From Streptomyces sp. APSN-46.1 (GTDB taxonomy: Bacteria; Actinomycetota; Actinomycetes; Streptomycetales; Streptomycetaceae), in contig NZ_JALGRF010000010.1 in the NCBI RefSeq assembly GCF_022815725.1, positions 124,001 through 188,000 on the forward strand: DNA of 64,000 nucleotides, read 5' to 3'. How positions within the stretch are numbered: the stretch's first letter is position 1; each line of letters begins with the position of its first letter. The position numbers were made by a program, and so were the translations under genes. Positions 16,730 to 25,479 of the stretch are shown here, one piece after another. The notes beneath the pieces were generated by a model, which saw nothing but the letters and a program-made list of their open reading frames with translations, searched no databases and was not told the DNA's origin.

Positions 16730-18256
16730 TCAGCCGACGCCCGTCACCCGGCGCGGCAGCCCCAGCGGGTTGGCCTCGCGCAGCTCCGCCGGAAGCAGCG
16801 CGTCCGGCATCGACTGGTAGGCCACGGGGCGCAGCCAGCGCTCGATCGCGGTCCCGCCGACGGAGGTGGAGTGGGAGGTGGCCGCCGGGTACGGTCCGCC
16901 GTGGTGCTGGGCCGGGGCCACCGCGACCCCCGTCGGCCAGCCGTTGACCACGATCCGCCCGGCCAGCGCCGTGACCCGCTCGACCAGCTCCGCCGCCCCG
17001 GCCGGCGCGCCCTCGGCCTCGGCGGCCGACAGCTGGAGCGTGGCGCTCAGGTTTCCGGGAAGCCGCTCGAGCACGGCGGTCGCCTCGTGCCCGCCCTCGT
17101 ACCGTACGACGACGGTGACGGGGCCGAAGCACTCCTCCAGGAGCAGGTCATGGGCCCCTCCCTCGGCGAGGCGGGCGGCCGGCACGGTCAGGAAGCCCGC
17201 GCCGACGGTGTGCTCCCCGCCGGGACCCGGGAGGACGGGCGCGCCGACCCCCGGCAGCGCGGCCCGTTCGCGCACCCCGGCGATGAAGTTGTCCCGCATC
17301 CGGTGGTCGAGCAGCACTCCGGGCCCGGTCTCCCCGAGCGCCTTGGCCAGCGCCTCGGTGAGCCGGTCCCCGGCCGCGCCCTCGGGGACCAGGACCAGGC
17401 CCGGCTTGACGCAGAACTGGCCGACGCCGAGGGTGACCGAGCCCGCGAGTCCGGTACCGATCTCCTCGGCGCGCTCGGCGGCGGCCGCCGGGGTGACCAC
17501 GACGGGATTGAGGGAGCCGAGTTCACCGTGGAACGGGATGGGCACGGGCCGGGCGGCGGCCGCGTCGTACAGCGCCCGCCCGCCCCGGACGGAACCGGTG
17601 AATCCGGCGGCGGAGACGAGCGGGTGGCGGATCAGCTCCAGTCCGGCGTCGAATCCGTGGACCACAGTGACCGCGTCGGCCGGGAGCCCGGTGGCGACGG
17701 CGGCCCGGCGCAGCAGTGCGCCGCACAGTTCGGAGGTGGCCGGGTGGTCGGGGTGGGCCTTGACGACCACCGGGCAGCCGGCGGCGAGCGCACTCGCGGT
17801 GTCCCCTCCCGGCACGGAGAAGGCGAGCGGGAAGTTGGAGGCGGAGTAGACGGCGACCACCCCCAGCGGCACCTTGTAGCGGCGCAGTTCCGGGCGCGGC
17901 GGGGAGAGGGCGGGGTCGCCGTGGTCGATGCGGATGTCGAGGTACTCGCCCTCGTCCACGGCGTCGGCGAAGGCCCGCAGCTGGCCGGTGGTGCGGGCGA
18001 GCTCGCCGGTGAGCCGGCCCGCGCCGAGCGCGGTCTCGGCGTCGGCCGCCTCGATCACGCGGGCCGCGGCCTCGTCGAGCAGCTCGGCGGCCGTGCGCAG
18101 GAACGCGGCGCGGACGGTCCGGTCGGCGAGCGCGCCGCGCGCCGCGTGGGCCGCGCGTACGGCCTCGTCCACCTCCCGGGCGGTGGCCTCGTACCCGACC
18201 TGTTCGCGCTGCTTCCCGGTGCGGGGGTCCACACTCCAGACTGGTGTCGCTGCCAT
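16730..18256 (-). CDS. Aldehyde dehydrogenase, probable alpha-ketoglutaric semialdehyde dehydrogenase
   Basis: A 508-residue NAD(P)-dependent aldehyde dehydrogenase. The catalytic glutamate is E245 in FHGELGSLNP and the nucleophile C282 in GQFCVKPGL; YSASNFPLAFSVPGGDTASA lies near 137-155. The GELGSLNP and GQFCVKPG forms are typical of 2,5-dioxopentanoate dehydrogenases, which make 2-oxoglutarate at the end of glucarate, arabinose or hydroxyproline breakdown. ATG 18256 is chosen because GGAGG lies ten bases upstream. It is divergent from an IclR regulator, usual for sugar-acid catabolic genes. No dehydratase is adjacent, so the full pathway must be elsewhere. Confidence 0.87.
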   Translation of the reverse strand: MAATPVWSVDPRTGKQREQVGYEATAREVDEAVRAAHAARGALADRTVRAAFLRTAAELLDEAAARVIEAADAETALGAGRLTGELARTTGQLRAFADAVDEGEYLDIRIDHGDPALSPPRPELRRYKVPLGVVAVYSASNFPLAFSVPGGDTASALAAGCPVVVKAHPDHPATSELCGALLRRAAVATGLPADAVTVVHGFDAGLELIRHPLVSAAGFTGSVRGGRALYDAAAARPVPIPFHGELGSLNPVVVTPAAAAERAEEIGTGLAGSVTLGVGQFCVKPGLVLVPEGAAGDRLTEALAKALGETGPGVLLDHRMRDNFIAGVRERAALPGVGAPVLPGPGGEHTVGAGFLTVPAARLAEGGAHDLLLEECFGPVTVVVRYEGGHEATAVLERLPGNLSATLQLSAAEAEGAPAGAAELVERVTALAGRIVVNGWPTGVAVAPAQHHGGPYPAATSHSTSVGGTAIERWLRPVAYQSMPDALLPAELREANPLGLPRRVTGVG

Positions 18257-18299
18257 GGCTCGCACTGCCTCCTGGATCTACGCTGACCCGCGCGGTGTT

Positions 18300-18315
18300 G
18301 TTCAGTATTCTGAAC
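18300..18315. promoter_or_regulatory. Probable IclR operator
   Basis: A perfect inverted repeat, GTTCAG-TATT-CTGAAC, lies in the divergent gap between the dehydrogenase and the IclR gene. A second, looser inverted repeat (TGGATG at 18326, CATCCA at 18340) follows. IclR proteins usually bind such sites between divergent genes. Confidence 0.7.
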
Positions 18316-18414
18316 GCCGTTCCTGTGGATGAATGATCACATCCATCGAGGACTCTATTTCCGCGTCTTCCGGGTTGACAAGAGACAACGAGCGACAAGA
18401 GGGGCACGAGGCGA

Positions 18415-19230
18415 ATGACGACAGCTGAGTCTGCTGGGTCTGCTGGGTCCGCGGAGTCGGCGGGGCCCGCGTCGGGCGCGCCGGCGGCCGTCAAGTCGGC
18501 CGTGCGCACGGTCCTGTTGCTGGAGCACTTCGCGGCGCGGCCCGGGCTGCACAGTCTGGCCGACATCCAGCACGACCTCTCGCTGCCCAAGTCCAGCCTC
18601 TACATGCTGCTGCGTACGCTGGTGAACCTGGGCTGGGTGGAGACGGACGCGTCGGGGACGCGGTACGGGATCGGAGTGCGGGCCCTGCTCGTGGGCAGCT
18701 CGTACATCGACGGGGACGAGGTGGTCGCGGCGGCCAGGCCCACCCTGGACCGGCTCTCCGACGACACGACCGAGACCATCCACCTGGCGCGGATGGACGG
18801 GACCAGCGTGGTCTACCTCGCCACCCGGCAGTCCCAGCACTACCTGCGGCCCTTCACCCGGGTCGGGCGGCGGCTGCCCGTGCACTCGACCGCCCTTGGA
18901 AAGGCGCTGCTGGCCACGTACACGGACGAAGAGGTACGGGGGCTGCTGCCGCAGCGGCTGGAGGCGGTCACCGAGCACACCATCACCGACCGGGAGCGGC
19001 TCATCGAGGAGCTGGCGCTGGTGCGGGAACAGGGCTACGCGATGGACCGCGAGGAGAACACGCTGGGGCTGCGCTGCTTCGGGGTGGCGGTGCCGTACCG
19101 GACGCCCGCGCGGGACGCGGTGAGCTGCTCGGTGCCGGTGGCCCGGCTGACGCCGGGGCACGAACAGGTCATCAAGGCGGCGCTGTTCGAGGCGCGGGAC
19201 CGGCTGTCGGTGGTCACGCGCCGCATGTGA
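18415..19230 (+). CDS. IclR family transcriptional regulator
   Basis: A 271-residue IclR protein. Residues ~25-85 form the winged helix (VRTVLLLEHFAARPGLHSLA, then LPKSSLYMLLRTLVNLGWVE). The C-terminal effector-binding domain follows, with RVGRRLPVHSTALGKALLAT, EHTITDRERLIEELALVREQ and the cysteine-containing GLRCFGVAVPYRTPARDAVSCS. IclR members sense small organic acids. It probably controls the divergent ketoglutarate-semialdehyde dehydrogenase and itself. The first 25 residues are Ser/Ala/Gly-rich and probably disordered. The start at ATG 18415 follows a GAGG-like sequence. Confidence 0.92.
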   Translation: MTTAESAGSAGSAESAGPASGAPAAVKSAVRTVLLLEHFAARPGLHSLADIQHDLSLPKSSLYMLLRTLVNLGWVETDASGTRYGIGVRALLVGSSYIDGDEVVAAARPTLDRLSDDTTETIHLARMDGTSVVYLATRQSQHYLRPFTRVGRRLPVHSTALGKALLATYTDEEVRGLLPQRLEAVTEHTITDRERLIEELALVREQGYAMDREENTLGLRCFGVAVPYRTPARDAVSCSVPVARLTPGHEQVIKAALFEARDRLSVVTRRM

Positions 19231-19368
19231 GGCGGTGGACGTTGGCGTGGACGTGGCGTGGGCGAGGCGTGGGCGAGGCGTGGGCGTGGCCTTCCTCCCC
19301 CGCATGGGGGAGGCGGTTCCCCTTCACGGGGGACGTGGCGGGGGCGCCGCACAGTCGATGGTTGACGC

Positions 19369-20397
19369 ATGACCACACGAGCCGTTCACATGCCGCGCAA
19401 GCCGGGTACCCCGCAGGGGCCGGGTACCCCGAGTACGACACGTACGCCGCAGCCGTCGGGCCCCGCCCTCGGGGCCCGGCGGAAGGCCCTGCGGGTGGTG
19501 GCCCTGGCCGCCACCGCGCCCTATCTGGTGCTCAAGTTCGCCTGGCTGTCGGGGAGCCGGGCCGGGATTCCCGACGGCAGCCCGCTGTTGGAACCCGGGA
19601 TGTTCCTCACCCTGGCCAACGTCGTCACGCTGGCCATGGACGCGAGCGTGATCCTGCTCGTCCTGGTCCTCACCAGACCGTGGGGGATGCGGGTGCCTCC
19701 CTGGCTGCTCGCCGTCCCCGCCTTCGTCGCCACCGGCCTGCTCACCCCGATCCTCACCGCGTTCCCGGCCCAACTGCTCATACGGGCGGCGGGCCTGGGC
19801 TCGGGGGCGCCCGCCGGGGAGGCGGCGCGGCCCTTCCTCGACTCCTGGGTCTTCACCGTCGTGTACACCGGATTCACCATCCAAGGACTCGCCCTGGCCG
19901 GACTGTTCGTGCCCTATGCGCGCGAGCGCTGGGGCCGGCGGTGGCAGGGCGTGCTGGGCCGCGGGCTCCCGTCACCCACGGGGGTGGTGGCGGGAGCCGC
20001 GGCGGCGGGCGGCCTGCTGGTCGGAGCCGTCTACGGGTACTGGGCCTTCGGCGGGACGGCCGGGATGGGCGCGGAGCAGGCGGCCGCCCACTCGGCGGCG
20101 GCGGGCGTGGTGTCCGGGGTGCACGCGATAGGCGCGCTGGCCGCGGCCGCGGGGGCGCTGCTGCTGGCCCGGGGCGGCAGTCGGCGGGCATGGTGGCCGC
20201 TGGCCGTCACCTGGACAGGCTCGGCGGCGGCCCTGAGCTGGGGGCTGTGGACGCTGATCGCCTCGCTGGGTCCGCAGCTCGATGGCGGCGAACAGCCCAC
20301 TGCCGCAGTCCAGTTGATCTACGCTGGCCAGATGATCACTGGACTGCTCGCCGCCGCCGTGCTCACGCGGTTCCTCACCTCCCGCCGCGACGGGTGA
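19369..20397 (+). CDS. Multi-pass membrane protein upstream of a two-component system
   Basis: A 342-residue integral membrane protein. After a Pro/Thr-rich cytoplasmic N-terminus (PQGPGTPSTTRTPQPSGP), about eight hydrophobic helices follow, for example VVTLAMDASVILLVLVLTRP, WLLAVPAFVATGLLTPILTA and VVAGAAAAGGLLVGAVYGYW. I do not recognise the family. The TGA overlaps the ATG of a sensor kinase (ATGA), so the three genes form one operon. It may be the sensory partner or target of the kinase. The promoter region at 19250-19290 holds short GTGGGCGAGGC direct repeats. Confidence 0.8.
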   Translation: MTTRAVHMPRKPGTPQGPGTPSTTRTPQPSGPALGARRKALRVVALAATAPYLVLKFAWLSGSRAGIPDGSPLLEPGMFLTLANVVTLAMDASVILLVLVLTRPWGMRVPPWLLAVPAFVATGLLTPILTAFPAQLLIRAAGLGSGAPAGEAARPFLDSWVFTVVYTGFTIQGLALAGLFVPYARERWGRRWQGVLGRGLPSPTGVVAGAAAAGGLLVGAVYGYWAFGGTAGMGAEQAAAHSAAAGVVSGVHAIGALAAAAGALLLARGGSRRAWWPLAVTWTGSAAALSWGLWTLIASLGPQLDGGEQPTAAVQLIYAGQMITGLLAAAVLTRFLTSRRDG

Positions 20398-21683
20398 TGA
20401 GGAAGGCGGCGGCCCGGCTGCTGGGGGCGCGGGCTCGGCTGCGCTGGGTGCACCTGATACTCGGCGGGGCCCTGCTGATGCCTTACTTCCTGCTCTCCCA
20501 AGTGGTGGTCGGCCTCGTCGCCGGGACCAACGCCCTCAACTCCTTCCCGCTGGTCCTGGCCTCCTACGCCGTCTCGCTGCCGCTGGCCGCCGCCACCGCG
20601 GTGTTCGGGCTGGTGCGGCCGATGTCGGTGGCCGCCGTACGGGCCATGTGCGGGGTACCGGGAGAGAGGCTGGCCGAGGGGCCGGCCCGGTCCTGGGCGG
20701 CGCGGGGTCGGGCCTCGGCCTGGTGGACCCTGCACCTGGGGCTCGGCGCGGTGCTCAGCGGGATGAGCCTCGCGGTGCCGCCCATGGCGGTGGTGCTGAT
20801 CGCCCTCCCGTTCGTGGAGGCCCTGCGGACCGCCGAGATGGGGCGTGACTGGCTCGGCGTCGCCGGCGAGCCCTACGCAGGCGCCCTGCTCGGGATCGGC
20901 CTGCTGGCCGGGCTCGCCCTGTGCGCCGCCGGAGCCGGGGAGCTGCTGGCCCGGCTGGCACCCGTACTGCTCGGGCCGACCGCGGCGGACCGGCTGGCGG
21001 CGGCCGAGGAGCGGGCCGCCGACCTGGCGGTGCGCAACCGGCTGGCCCGGGAGCTGCACGACGCGGTCGGGCACGCATTGAGCGCCGTCACCCTCCAGGC
21101 GGGCGCCGCCCGGCGGGTGCTCGACAGCGACCCCGCGTTCGTACGCGAGGCCCTGGCCGCCATCGAGGACACCACCCGGCGGACGGTGGGTGAGCTGGAC
21201 ACCGTCCTGGGGCTGCTGCGCGACGGCGACCCGGCCCGGGCCGACGCCGCCCCCGCGCCGACGCTCGCCGCCGACCTGGACGGGCTGCTGGCCCGCACCC
21301 GGGCCGGGGGCACCGTGATCACCGCCCACCAGGACCCCGGACCCGCCGGGGACTGGGGGCAGCTGCCCGCCATCGCGTCCCGCGAGGCGTACCGGATCGT
21401 GCAGGAGGGCCTGAGCAACGCCCTGCGCCACGGCGCGGGCCCGGTCCGGCTGGGGATCGCCGTACGGCAGGCAGGAGAAGGCAGCGGACACCGTGAACTG
21501 GAGATCAGCATGACCAACTCGCCCGCGAGCCCCGTCGGCCGCGAGTCCCGCACCACCGGGGGCCGAGGGCTGCACGGCGCCGCCGAGCGGGCCGCGCTGC
21601 TCGGCGGCCGCGTCGAGGCGGGCCCGCACGAAGGAGAGTGGCGGCTGCTGGCCGTCCTCCCGCTCGGCGGAGGCCCCCGATGA
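20397..21683 (+). CDS. Sensor histidine kinase (HisKA_3, NarL-type system)
   Basis: A 428-residue membrane kinase. Residues 1-190 contain four to five hydrophobic helices with little extracellular sequence. The dimerisation/phosphoacceptor domain has H221 in NRLARELHDAVGHALSAVTL. The ATPase domain has the N box EAYRIVQEGLSNALRHG and G box TGGRGLHGAAERAALLGG. This is the class that pairs with LuxR-type regulators. The start overlaps the stop of the membrane protein, and its stop overlaps the regulator start. An intramembrane-sensing kinase is likely, and the signal may come through the upstream membrane protein. Confidence 0.92.
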   Translation: MRKAAARLLGARARLRWVHLILGGALLMPYFLLSQVVVGLVAGTNALNSFPLVLASYAVSLPLAAATAVFGLVRPMSVAAVRAMCGVPGERLAEGPARSWAARGRASAWWTLHLGLGAVLSGMSLAVPPMAVVLIALPFVEALRTAEMGRDWLGVAGEPYAGALLGIGLLAGLALCAAGAGELLARLAPVLLGPTAADRLAAAEERAADLAVRNRLARELHDAVGHALSAVTLQAGAARRVLDSDPAFVREALAAIEDTTRRTVGELDTVLGLLRDGDPARADAAPAPTLAADLDGLLARTRAGGTVITAHQDPGPAGDWGQLPAIASREAYRIVQEGLSNALRHGAGPVRLGIAVRQAGEGSGHRELEISMTNSPASPVGRESRTTGGRGLHGAAERAALLGGRVEAGPHEGEWRLLAVLPLGGGPR

Positions 21684-22363
21684 CCCCGACGCCCCCGGTG
21701 AGCCGGCCGCCGCTGCGCATCGTGCTCGCCGACGACGAGCGGATGGTCCGCACCGCCCTGCGGGTCATCCTCGAAGCCGAACCCGACATGGAGGTCGTCG
21801 GGGAGGCGGCCTCCGGCGCCGAGGCCATCCCCCTCGTCCGCTCCCTCGGCCCCGATGTGGTGCTGATGGACGTCCGCATGCCCGAGATCGACGGCATCCG
21901 GGCCACCGAGCAGATCCTCGCCACCATGTCCGAGCCACCCCGGATCGTGGTCGTCACCACCTTCGAGAACGACGCCTACGTCTACGACGCGCTGCGCGCG
22001 GGCGCCTCCGGATTCCTCCTCAAGCGGGCCGACGCCGACGAGCTGATCGGCGCGGTCCGCCTCGTCGCCCGCGGGGACTCGCTGCTCTTCCCGGCCGCCG
22101 TCCGCGCGCTGGCCGCCGCCCACACCAGCGCGGCGCCGCCCGCCGCCCCGGCCTGGGCGGCGCGGCTCACCGAGCGGGAGGCCGACGTACTGCGCCTGAT
22201 GGCCACCGGACTGTCCAACCACGAGCTGAGCGAGCGGCTCGGCGTCGGTCCGCAGACGGTCAAGACCCATGTCGCCGCCGTCCTGGCCAAGACCGGTTCC
22301 CGCGACCGCACCCAGGCGGTCATCGCGGCCTACGAGGGAGGCTTCCTCATGAAGAAAAGCTGA
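21680..22363 (+). CDS. LuxR/NarL-type response regulator
   Basis: A 227-residue response regulator. The receiver domain has the acidic pair in VLADDERMV, the phosphoacceptor D64 in VVLMDVRMPEIDG, and T/K positions in VVVTTFENDAYVYDALRAGA and GFLLKRADADEL. The LuxR helix-turn-helix is TEREADVLRLMATGLSNHEL followed by GVGPQTVKTHVAAVLAKTGS. The ATG at 21680 overlaps the kinase stop, so the two are co-translated. It is the output of the three-gene system; likely targets are its own operon or the adjacent penicillin-binding protein, but no repeat was found to support this. Confidence 0.93.
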   Translation: MTPTPPVSRPPLRIVLADDERMVRTALRVILEAEPDMEVVGEAASGAEAIPLVRSLGPDVVLMDVRMPEIDGIRATEQILATMSEPPRIVVVTTFENDAYVYDALRAGASGFLLKRADADELIGAVRLVARGDSLLFPAAVRALAAAHTSAAPPAAPAWAARLTEREADVLRLMATGLSNHELSERLGVGPQTVKTHVAAVLAKTGSRDRTQAVIAAYEGGFLMKKS

Positions 22364-22425
22364 GAACCCGGCCACAATAGGGGCAGAGCGGAACGCCTGG
22401 GGCCGCCGGGGCGTCCTTCTGGGGG

Positions 22426-23874
22426 ATGAACAAGACGATCAGGCGTGCGTCGGTCTTCTGTCTGCTTCTGGTGCTGGCCCTTTTGGTGCGGGTCACCTGG
22501 GTACAGGCATACCAAGGCCAGGCCCTCGCAGACGACGAGCACAACCGACGGAACCTCATCGGGCAGTACGAGAACCCGCTGGGTAACATCATCGTGGGAG
22601 GGGAGGCGATCACCGGCTCGACCAGGACGGGCGGCAAGGACTTCGGGTACAAGCGCACGTACACCGACGGCCCGCTCTACGCGCCGATCACCGGCTACAG
22701 CTCACAGGCCTACGGCACGACCATGCTGGAGGGCGTCTTCAAGAACGTCCTCAACGGCTCCGACAACCGGCTCAAGACGGTGATGGACACGCTCACCAAC
22801 AAGCGGGCCGACCCGGGTGACGTGCTGACCACCATCGACAAGGACGTGCAGAGGGCCGCCTGGGACGCGCTCCAGGGCAAGCAGGGCTCCGCCGTGGCCA
22901 TCGACCCGGCGACCGGCGAGATCCTCGCCGTGGTGAACAACCCTTCGTACGACCCCGGTCGGATCGCGGGCGCCAACGACGAGGATGCCTGGCAGGAGCT
23001 CTCCGCCGACCAGGGCAAGGCCATGGAGAACGTCGCGCTCCGCAAGCCCCAGGCGCCCGGCTCCACCTTCAAGCTGGTCACCCTGGCGGCGGCCATCGAG
23101 AACGGGCTGGTCACCGACATCGACACGCCCACGGGCACCCCCGACCCGTACACGATCCCCGGCACCCGCACCCAGCTGCCCAGCGAGGCGGGCTCCGCGG
23201 CCTGCGACAACGTGTCCCCGCGCACGGCCCTGCGGCTGTCCTGCAACAACGTCTTCGCGGAGCTTGCGTCCAAGCTAGGCCAGGACAAGATGCGCGCGAT
23301 GGCCGAGAAGCTCGGCTTCAACACGCAGATCGACACCCCGGTCCGCACCAACCCGCCGAGCAAGTACCCGTCGAAGAAGATGTCGATCGACCAGGTCGCG
23401 CAGACGGGTATCGGCCAGTTCGACGTACAGGCCACCCCGCTCCAGATGGCGATGGTGACCGCCGCGATCGAGAACGGCGGCAAGCTCGTCGCCCCGCACA
23501 TGGTCTCCGAGGTCACCGACGCCAACGGCAATGTGCTGGAGAGCTTCAAGGACCCGAAGTCCGACCAGGTCATGAAGGAGCGGACCGCCTCGATGCTCCA
23601 GGACGCCATGCGGACGGTCGCCACCGAGGGCGGCGGCAAGCCCGCCCAGGTGGCCGGCGCCGAGGTGGGCGGCAAGACCGGTACCGCCCAGCGCGGCGTG
23701 AACAACAGCAAGTCGCCGCTCGCCTGGTTCACCTCGTACGCGAAGGCGGGCGGCAAGCAGATCGCGGTCGCCGTGGTGATCGAGAACTCGGACACCGACC
23801 GCTCCGAGATCGGCGGCGGCAAGCTGGCCGCGCCCATCGCCCAGAAGATGATGGCGGCCTGGCTGAAGAAGTAG
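22426..23874 (+). CDS. Class B penicillin-binding protein (PbpA/FtsI-type transpeptidase)
   Basis: A 482-residue cell-wall transpeptidase. An N-terminal signal anchor spans residues 8-28. The catalytic motifs are STFK at S213 (PGSTFKLVTL), SCN at 272-274, and KTGTAQ near 415. There are no PASTA domains. The protein resembles PbpA, which acts with RodA/FtsW-type flippases, but no flippase gene is adjacent, so this is an orphan. By memory, Streptomyces carry several such PBPs used in sporulation or polar growth. It lies 62 bases after a two-component system with its own GGGGG ribosome-binding site, and a terminator follows. Confidence 0.92.
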   Translation: MNKTIRRASVFCLLLVLALLVRVTWVQAYQGQALADDEHNRRNLIGQYENPLGNIIVGGEAITGSTRTGGKDFGYKRTYTDGPLYAPITGYSSQAYGTTMLEGVFKNVLNGSDNRLKTVMDTLTNKRADPGDVLTTIDKDVQRAAWDALQGKQGSAVAIDPATGEILAVVNNPSYDPGRIAGANDEDAWQELSADQGKAMENVALRKPQAPGSTFKLVTLAAAIENGLVTDIDTPTGTPDPYTIPGTRTQLPSEAGSAACDNVSPRTALRLSCNNVFAELASKLGQDKMRAMAEKLGFNTQIDTPVRTNPPSKYPSKKMSIDQVAQTGIGQFDVQATPLQMAMVTAAIENGGKLVAPHMVSEVTDANGNVLESFKDPKSDQVMKERTASMLQDAMRTVATEGGGKPAQVAGAEVGGKTGTAQRGVNNSKSPLAWFTSYAKAGGKQIAVAVVIENSDTDRSEIGGGKLAAPIAQKMMAAWLKK

Positions 23875-23896
23875 CCCCCTTCGCACAGGCGGCCGA

Positions 23897-23928
23897 CGCG
23901 CCGGGAACCGACAGGGGTTCCCGGTGCG
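23897..23928 (+). terminator. Terminator of the penicillin-binding protein gene
   Basis: A 13-bp stem with one G-T pair (23897-23909 with 23916-23928) lies 22 bases past the stop, followed by a short T-rich stretch. Confidence 0.78.
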
Positions 23929-23939
23929 TTTCCCGTTCC

Positions 23940-24431
23940 ATGATCAGAACCGCGCTCGCCGCCGACCTCGACGCCATCGCCGCCCTGCACACCCGGGCCC
24001 GCGCCACCTACTACCGCGGTCGCGTCCCCGAGGAGGCCTACGCGGGTGACGCCGAGCTCGCGCGGACCCGCGAGGGCTGGTCCCGGGCCGTCGCCCGCGC
24101 CGCCGACGACGGCGGGGTGCTCTGCGCCGAGCAGGACGGCGCGCTCACCGGCGTCGCGGCCTTCCGCACCGCCGCCGGGGAGACCACCCTCACCCAGCTC
24201 CACGTGGACCCGGACCACTGGCGGCGCGGCACCGGAGCCGCCCTGCACGCCGCCTGCCTCGACGCCTGGCGCCGGGCCGGGGTGCGCCGTGTCCGCCTGG
24301 AGGTCTACGCGCACAACCTGCGCGCACAGGCCTTCTACGCCGCCCAGGGCTGGCGCGCGGACCTCGCGGGAACCCGCTCGGGCTCGCACCTCACCCTGTG
24401 GCTGAGCGTCGCCCCGGAGTCCGGGGAATGA
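23940..24431 (+). CDS. GNAT family N-acetyltransferase
   Basis: A 163-residue GNAT protein. Motif A is LHVDPDHWRRGTGAALHAAC (R/Q-x-x-G-x-G/A), followed by the late VRLEVYAHNLRAQAFYAAQG motif B. The N-terminal RTALAADLDAIAALHTRARA and YYRGRVPEEAYAGD segments match the fold. It starts directly after the terminator of the penicillin-binding protein; no clear ribosome-binding site is seen ahead of ATG 23940, so the start is the weakest part of the call. Substrate unknown. The next gene has its own ribosome-binding site 70 bases on. Confidence 0.82.
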   Translation: MIRTALAADLDAIAALHTRARATYYRGRVPEEAYAGDAELARTREGWSRAVARAADDGGVLCAEQDGALTGVAAFRTAAGETTLTQLHVDPDHWRRGTGAALHAACLDAWRRAGVRRVRLEVYAHNLRAQAFYAAQGWRADLAGTRSGSHLTLWLSVAPESGE

Positions 24432-24500
24432 GACGCTCCGCTAGATGGTTGAAGCCGGAACCGTTTTGATTTGGTCCCGAACCCGGAGAGAAGAAGGAAC

Positions 24501-25208
24501 ATGCGCGTCGAGATCTGGAGCGACATCGCCTGCCCCTGGTGCTACATCGGCAAGGCCCGCTTCACCAAGGGGCTGGCCGAGTTCGCCCACCGCGACCAGG
24601 TGGAGGTCGTCTTCCGGTCGTTCGAGCTCGACCCGGCCAGCCCCAAGGGCGACACCGCTCCCGTCGTGGAGATGCTCGCCAAGAAGTACGGCCGCACCCT
24701 CGACGAGGCACGCGGCATGGAGGAGCACGTCGCCGCCAGCGCCCGCGCCGAGGGGCTGACGTACCGCACCGAGGGGCGCGACCACGGCAACACCTTCGAC
24801 ATCCACCGGCTGCTGCACCTGGCCGCCGCCCGCGGCCGCCAGGAGGAGCTGCTCGACCTCGCCTACCGGGCGAACTTCGGTGAGGAGCGCTCCGTCTTCG
24901 ACCCCGAGACGCTGGTCGCGCTCGCAGTCGAGGCCGGACTGGACGAGGCCGAGGCCCGCACGGTGCTCGCCGACGACTCCGCCTACGCCGCCGAGGTACG
25001 GGCCGACGAGCGTGAGGCGGCCGAGCTGGGCGCGAACGCCGTGCCCTTCTTCGTCCTGGACCGCCGCTACGGCATCTCCGGCGGCCAGCCGGCCGAGGTG
25101 TTCACCGGGGCGCTGGAGCAGGCGTGGGCCGGGCGCGAGGTCGAGGAGCCGGCCGCCGGCGCCGAGTCCTGCGACCCCGACGGCGCCTGCGCCGTCCCCC
25201 AGGCCTGA
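24501..25208 (+). CDS. DsbA family oxidoreductase (FrnE-like)
   Basis: A 235-residue cytoplasmic thioredoxin-fold protein. The CxxC motif is CPWC at residues 12-15 in WSDIACPWCYIGKARF, followed by the FrnE-type features RTEGRDHGNTFDIHRLLHLA and VPFFVLDRRYGISGGQPAEV (cis-proline loop). FrnE-like proteins are disulfide isomerases or glutathione-S-transferase-like enzymes; some act in polyketide pathways. A C-terminal pair of cysteines occurs in ESCDPDGACAV, which could cycle with the active site. ATG 24501 is preceded by GAAGGA. Confidence 0.88.
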   Translation: MRVEIWSDIACPWCYIGKARFTKGLAEFAHRDQVEVVFRSFELDPASPKGDTAPVVEMLAKKYGRTLDEARGMEEHVAASARAEGLTYRTEGRDHGNTFDIHRLLHLAAARGRQEELLDLAYRANFGEERSVFDPETLVALAVEAGLDEAEARTVLADDSAYAAEVRADEREAAELGANAVPFFVLDRRYGISGGQPAEVFTGALEQAWAGREVEEPAAGAESCDPDGACAVPQA

Positions 25209-25319
25209 CGCCCGCGCGCGGCGTCCGCGCGCCCGCCGTCCGCCGCTGACGGTCCCGTGGCCTCGGGGCCGTCAACGGCGATGAGTTGAAGGGCGCGGGT
25301 CTTCGGGCCGCACGCCACT

Positions 25320-25434
25320 TCCAGCCTCGCCGGCGTTTGAGGCGGGGGTCTGGGGGAGGTAGCTGGGGGGAACCCGGCTTCGCCGGGCACCGGGCTCCGC
25401 CCGGACCCGCGCCTCAAACGCCGGCGAGGCTGGA
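25320..25434. repeat. Palindromic repeat element, 25-bp perfect inverted arms
   Basis: A 25-bp sequence at 25320-25344 is repeated as its exact reverse complement at 25410-25434. Between them are further inverted blocks of GGCTTCGCCGGGC type. The same 25-bp core recurs at 32657, 32717, 32813, 36462 and 36535. It lies between the DsbA-family gene and the aminotransferase remnant and would fold into a long hairpin. Confidence 0.88.
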
Positions 25435-25479
25435 TTTGCCCGGCCCGCCCCCACCCGTCGGGCCCCACCCGTCGGGTCA

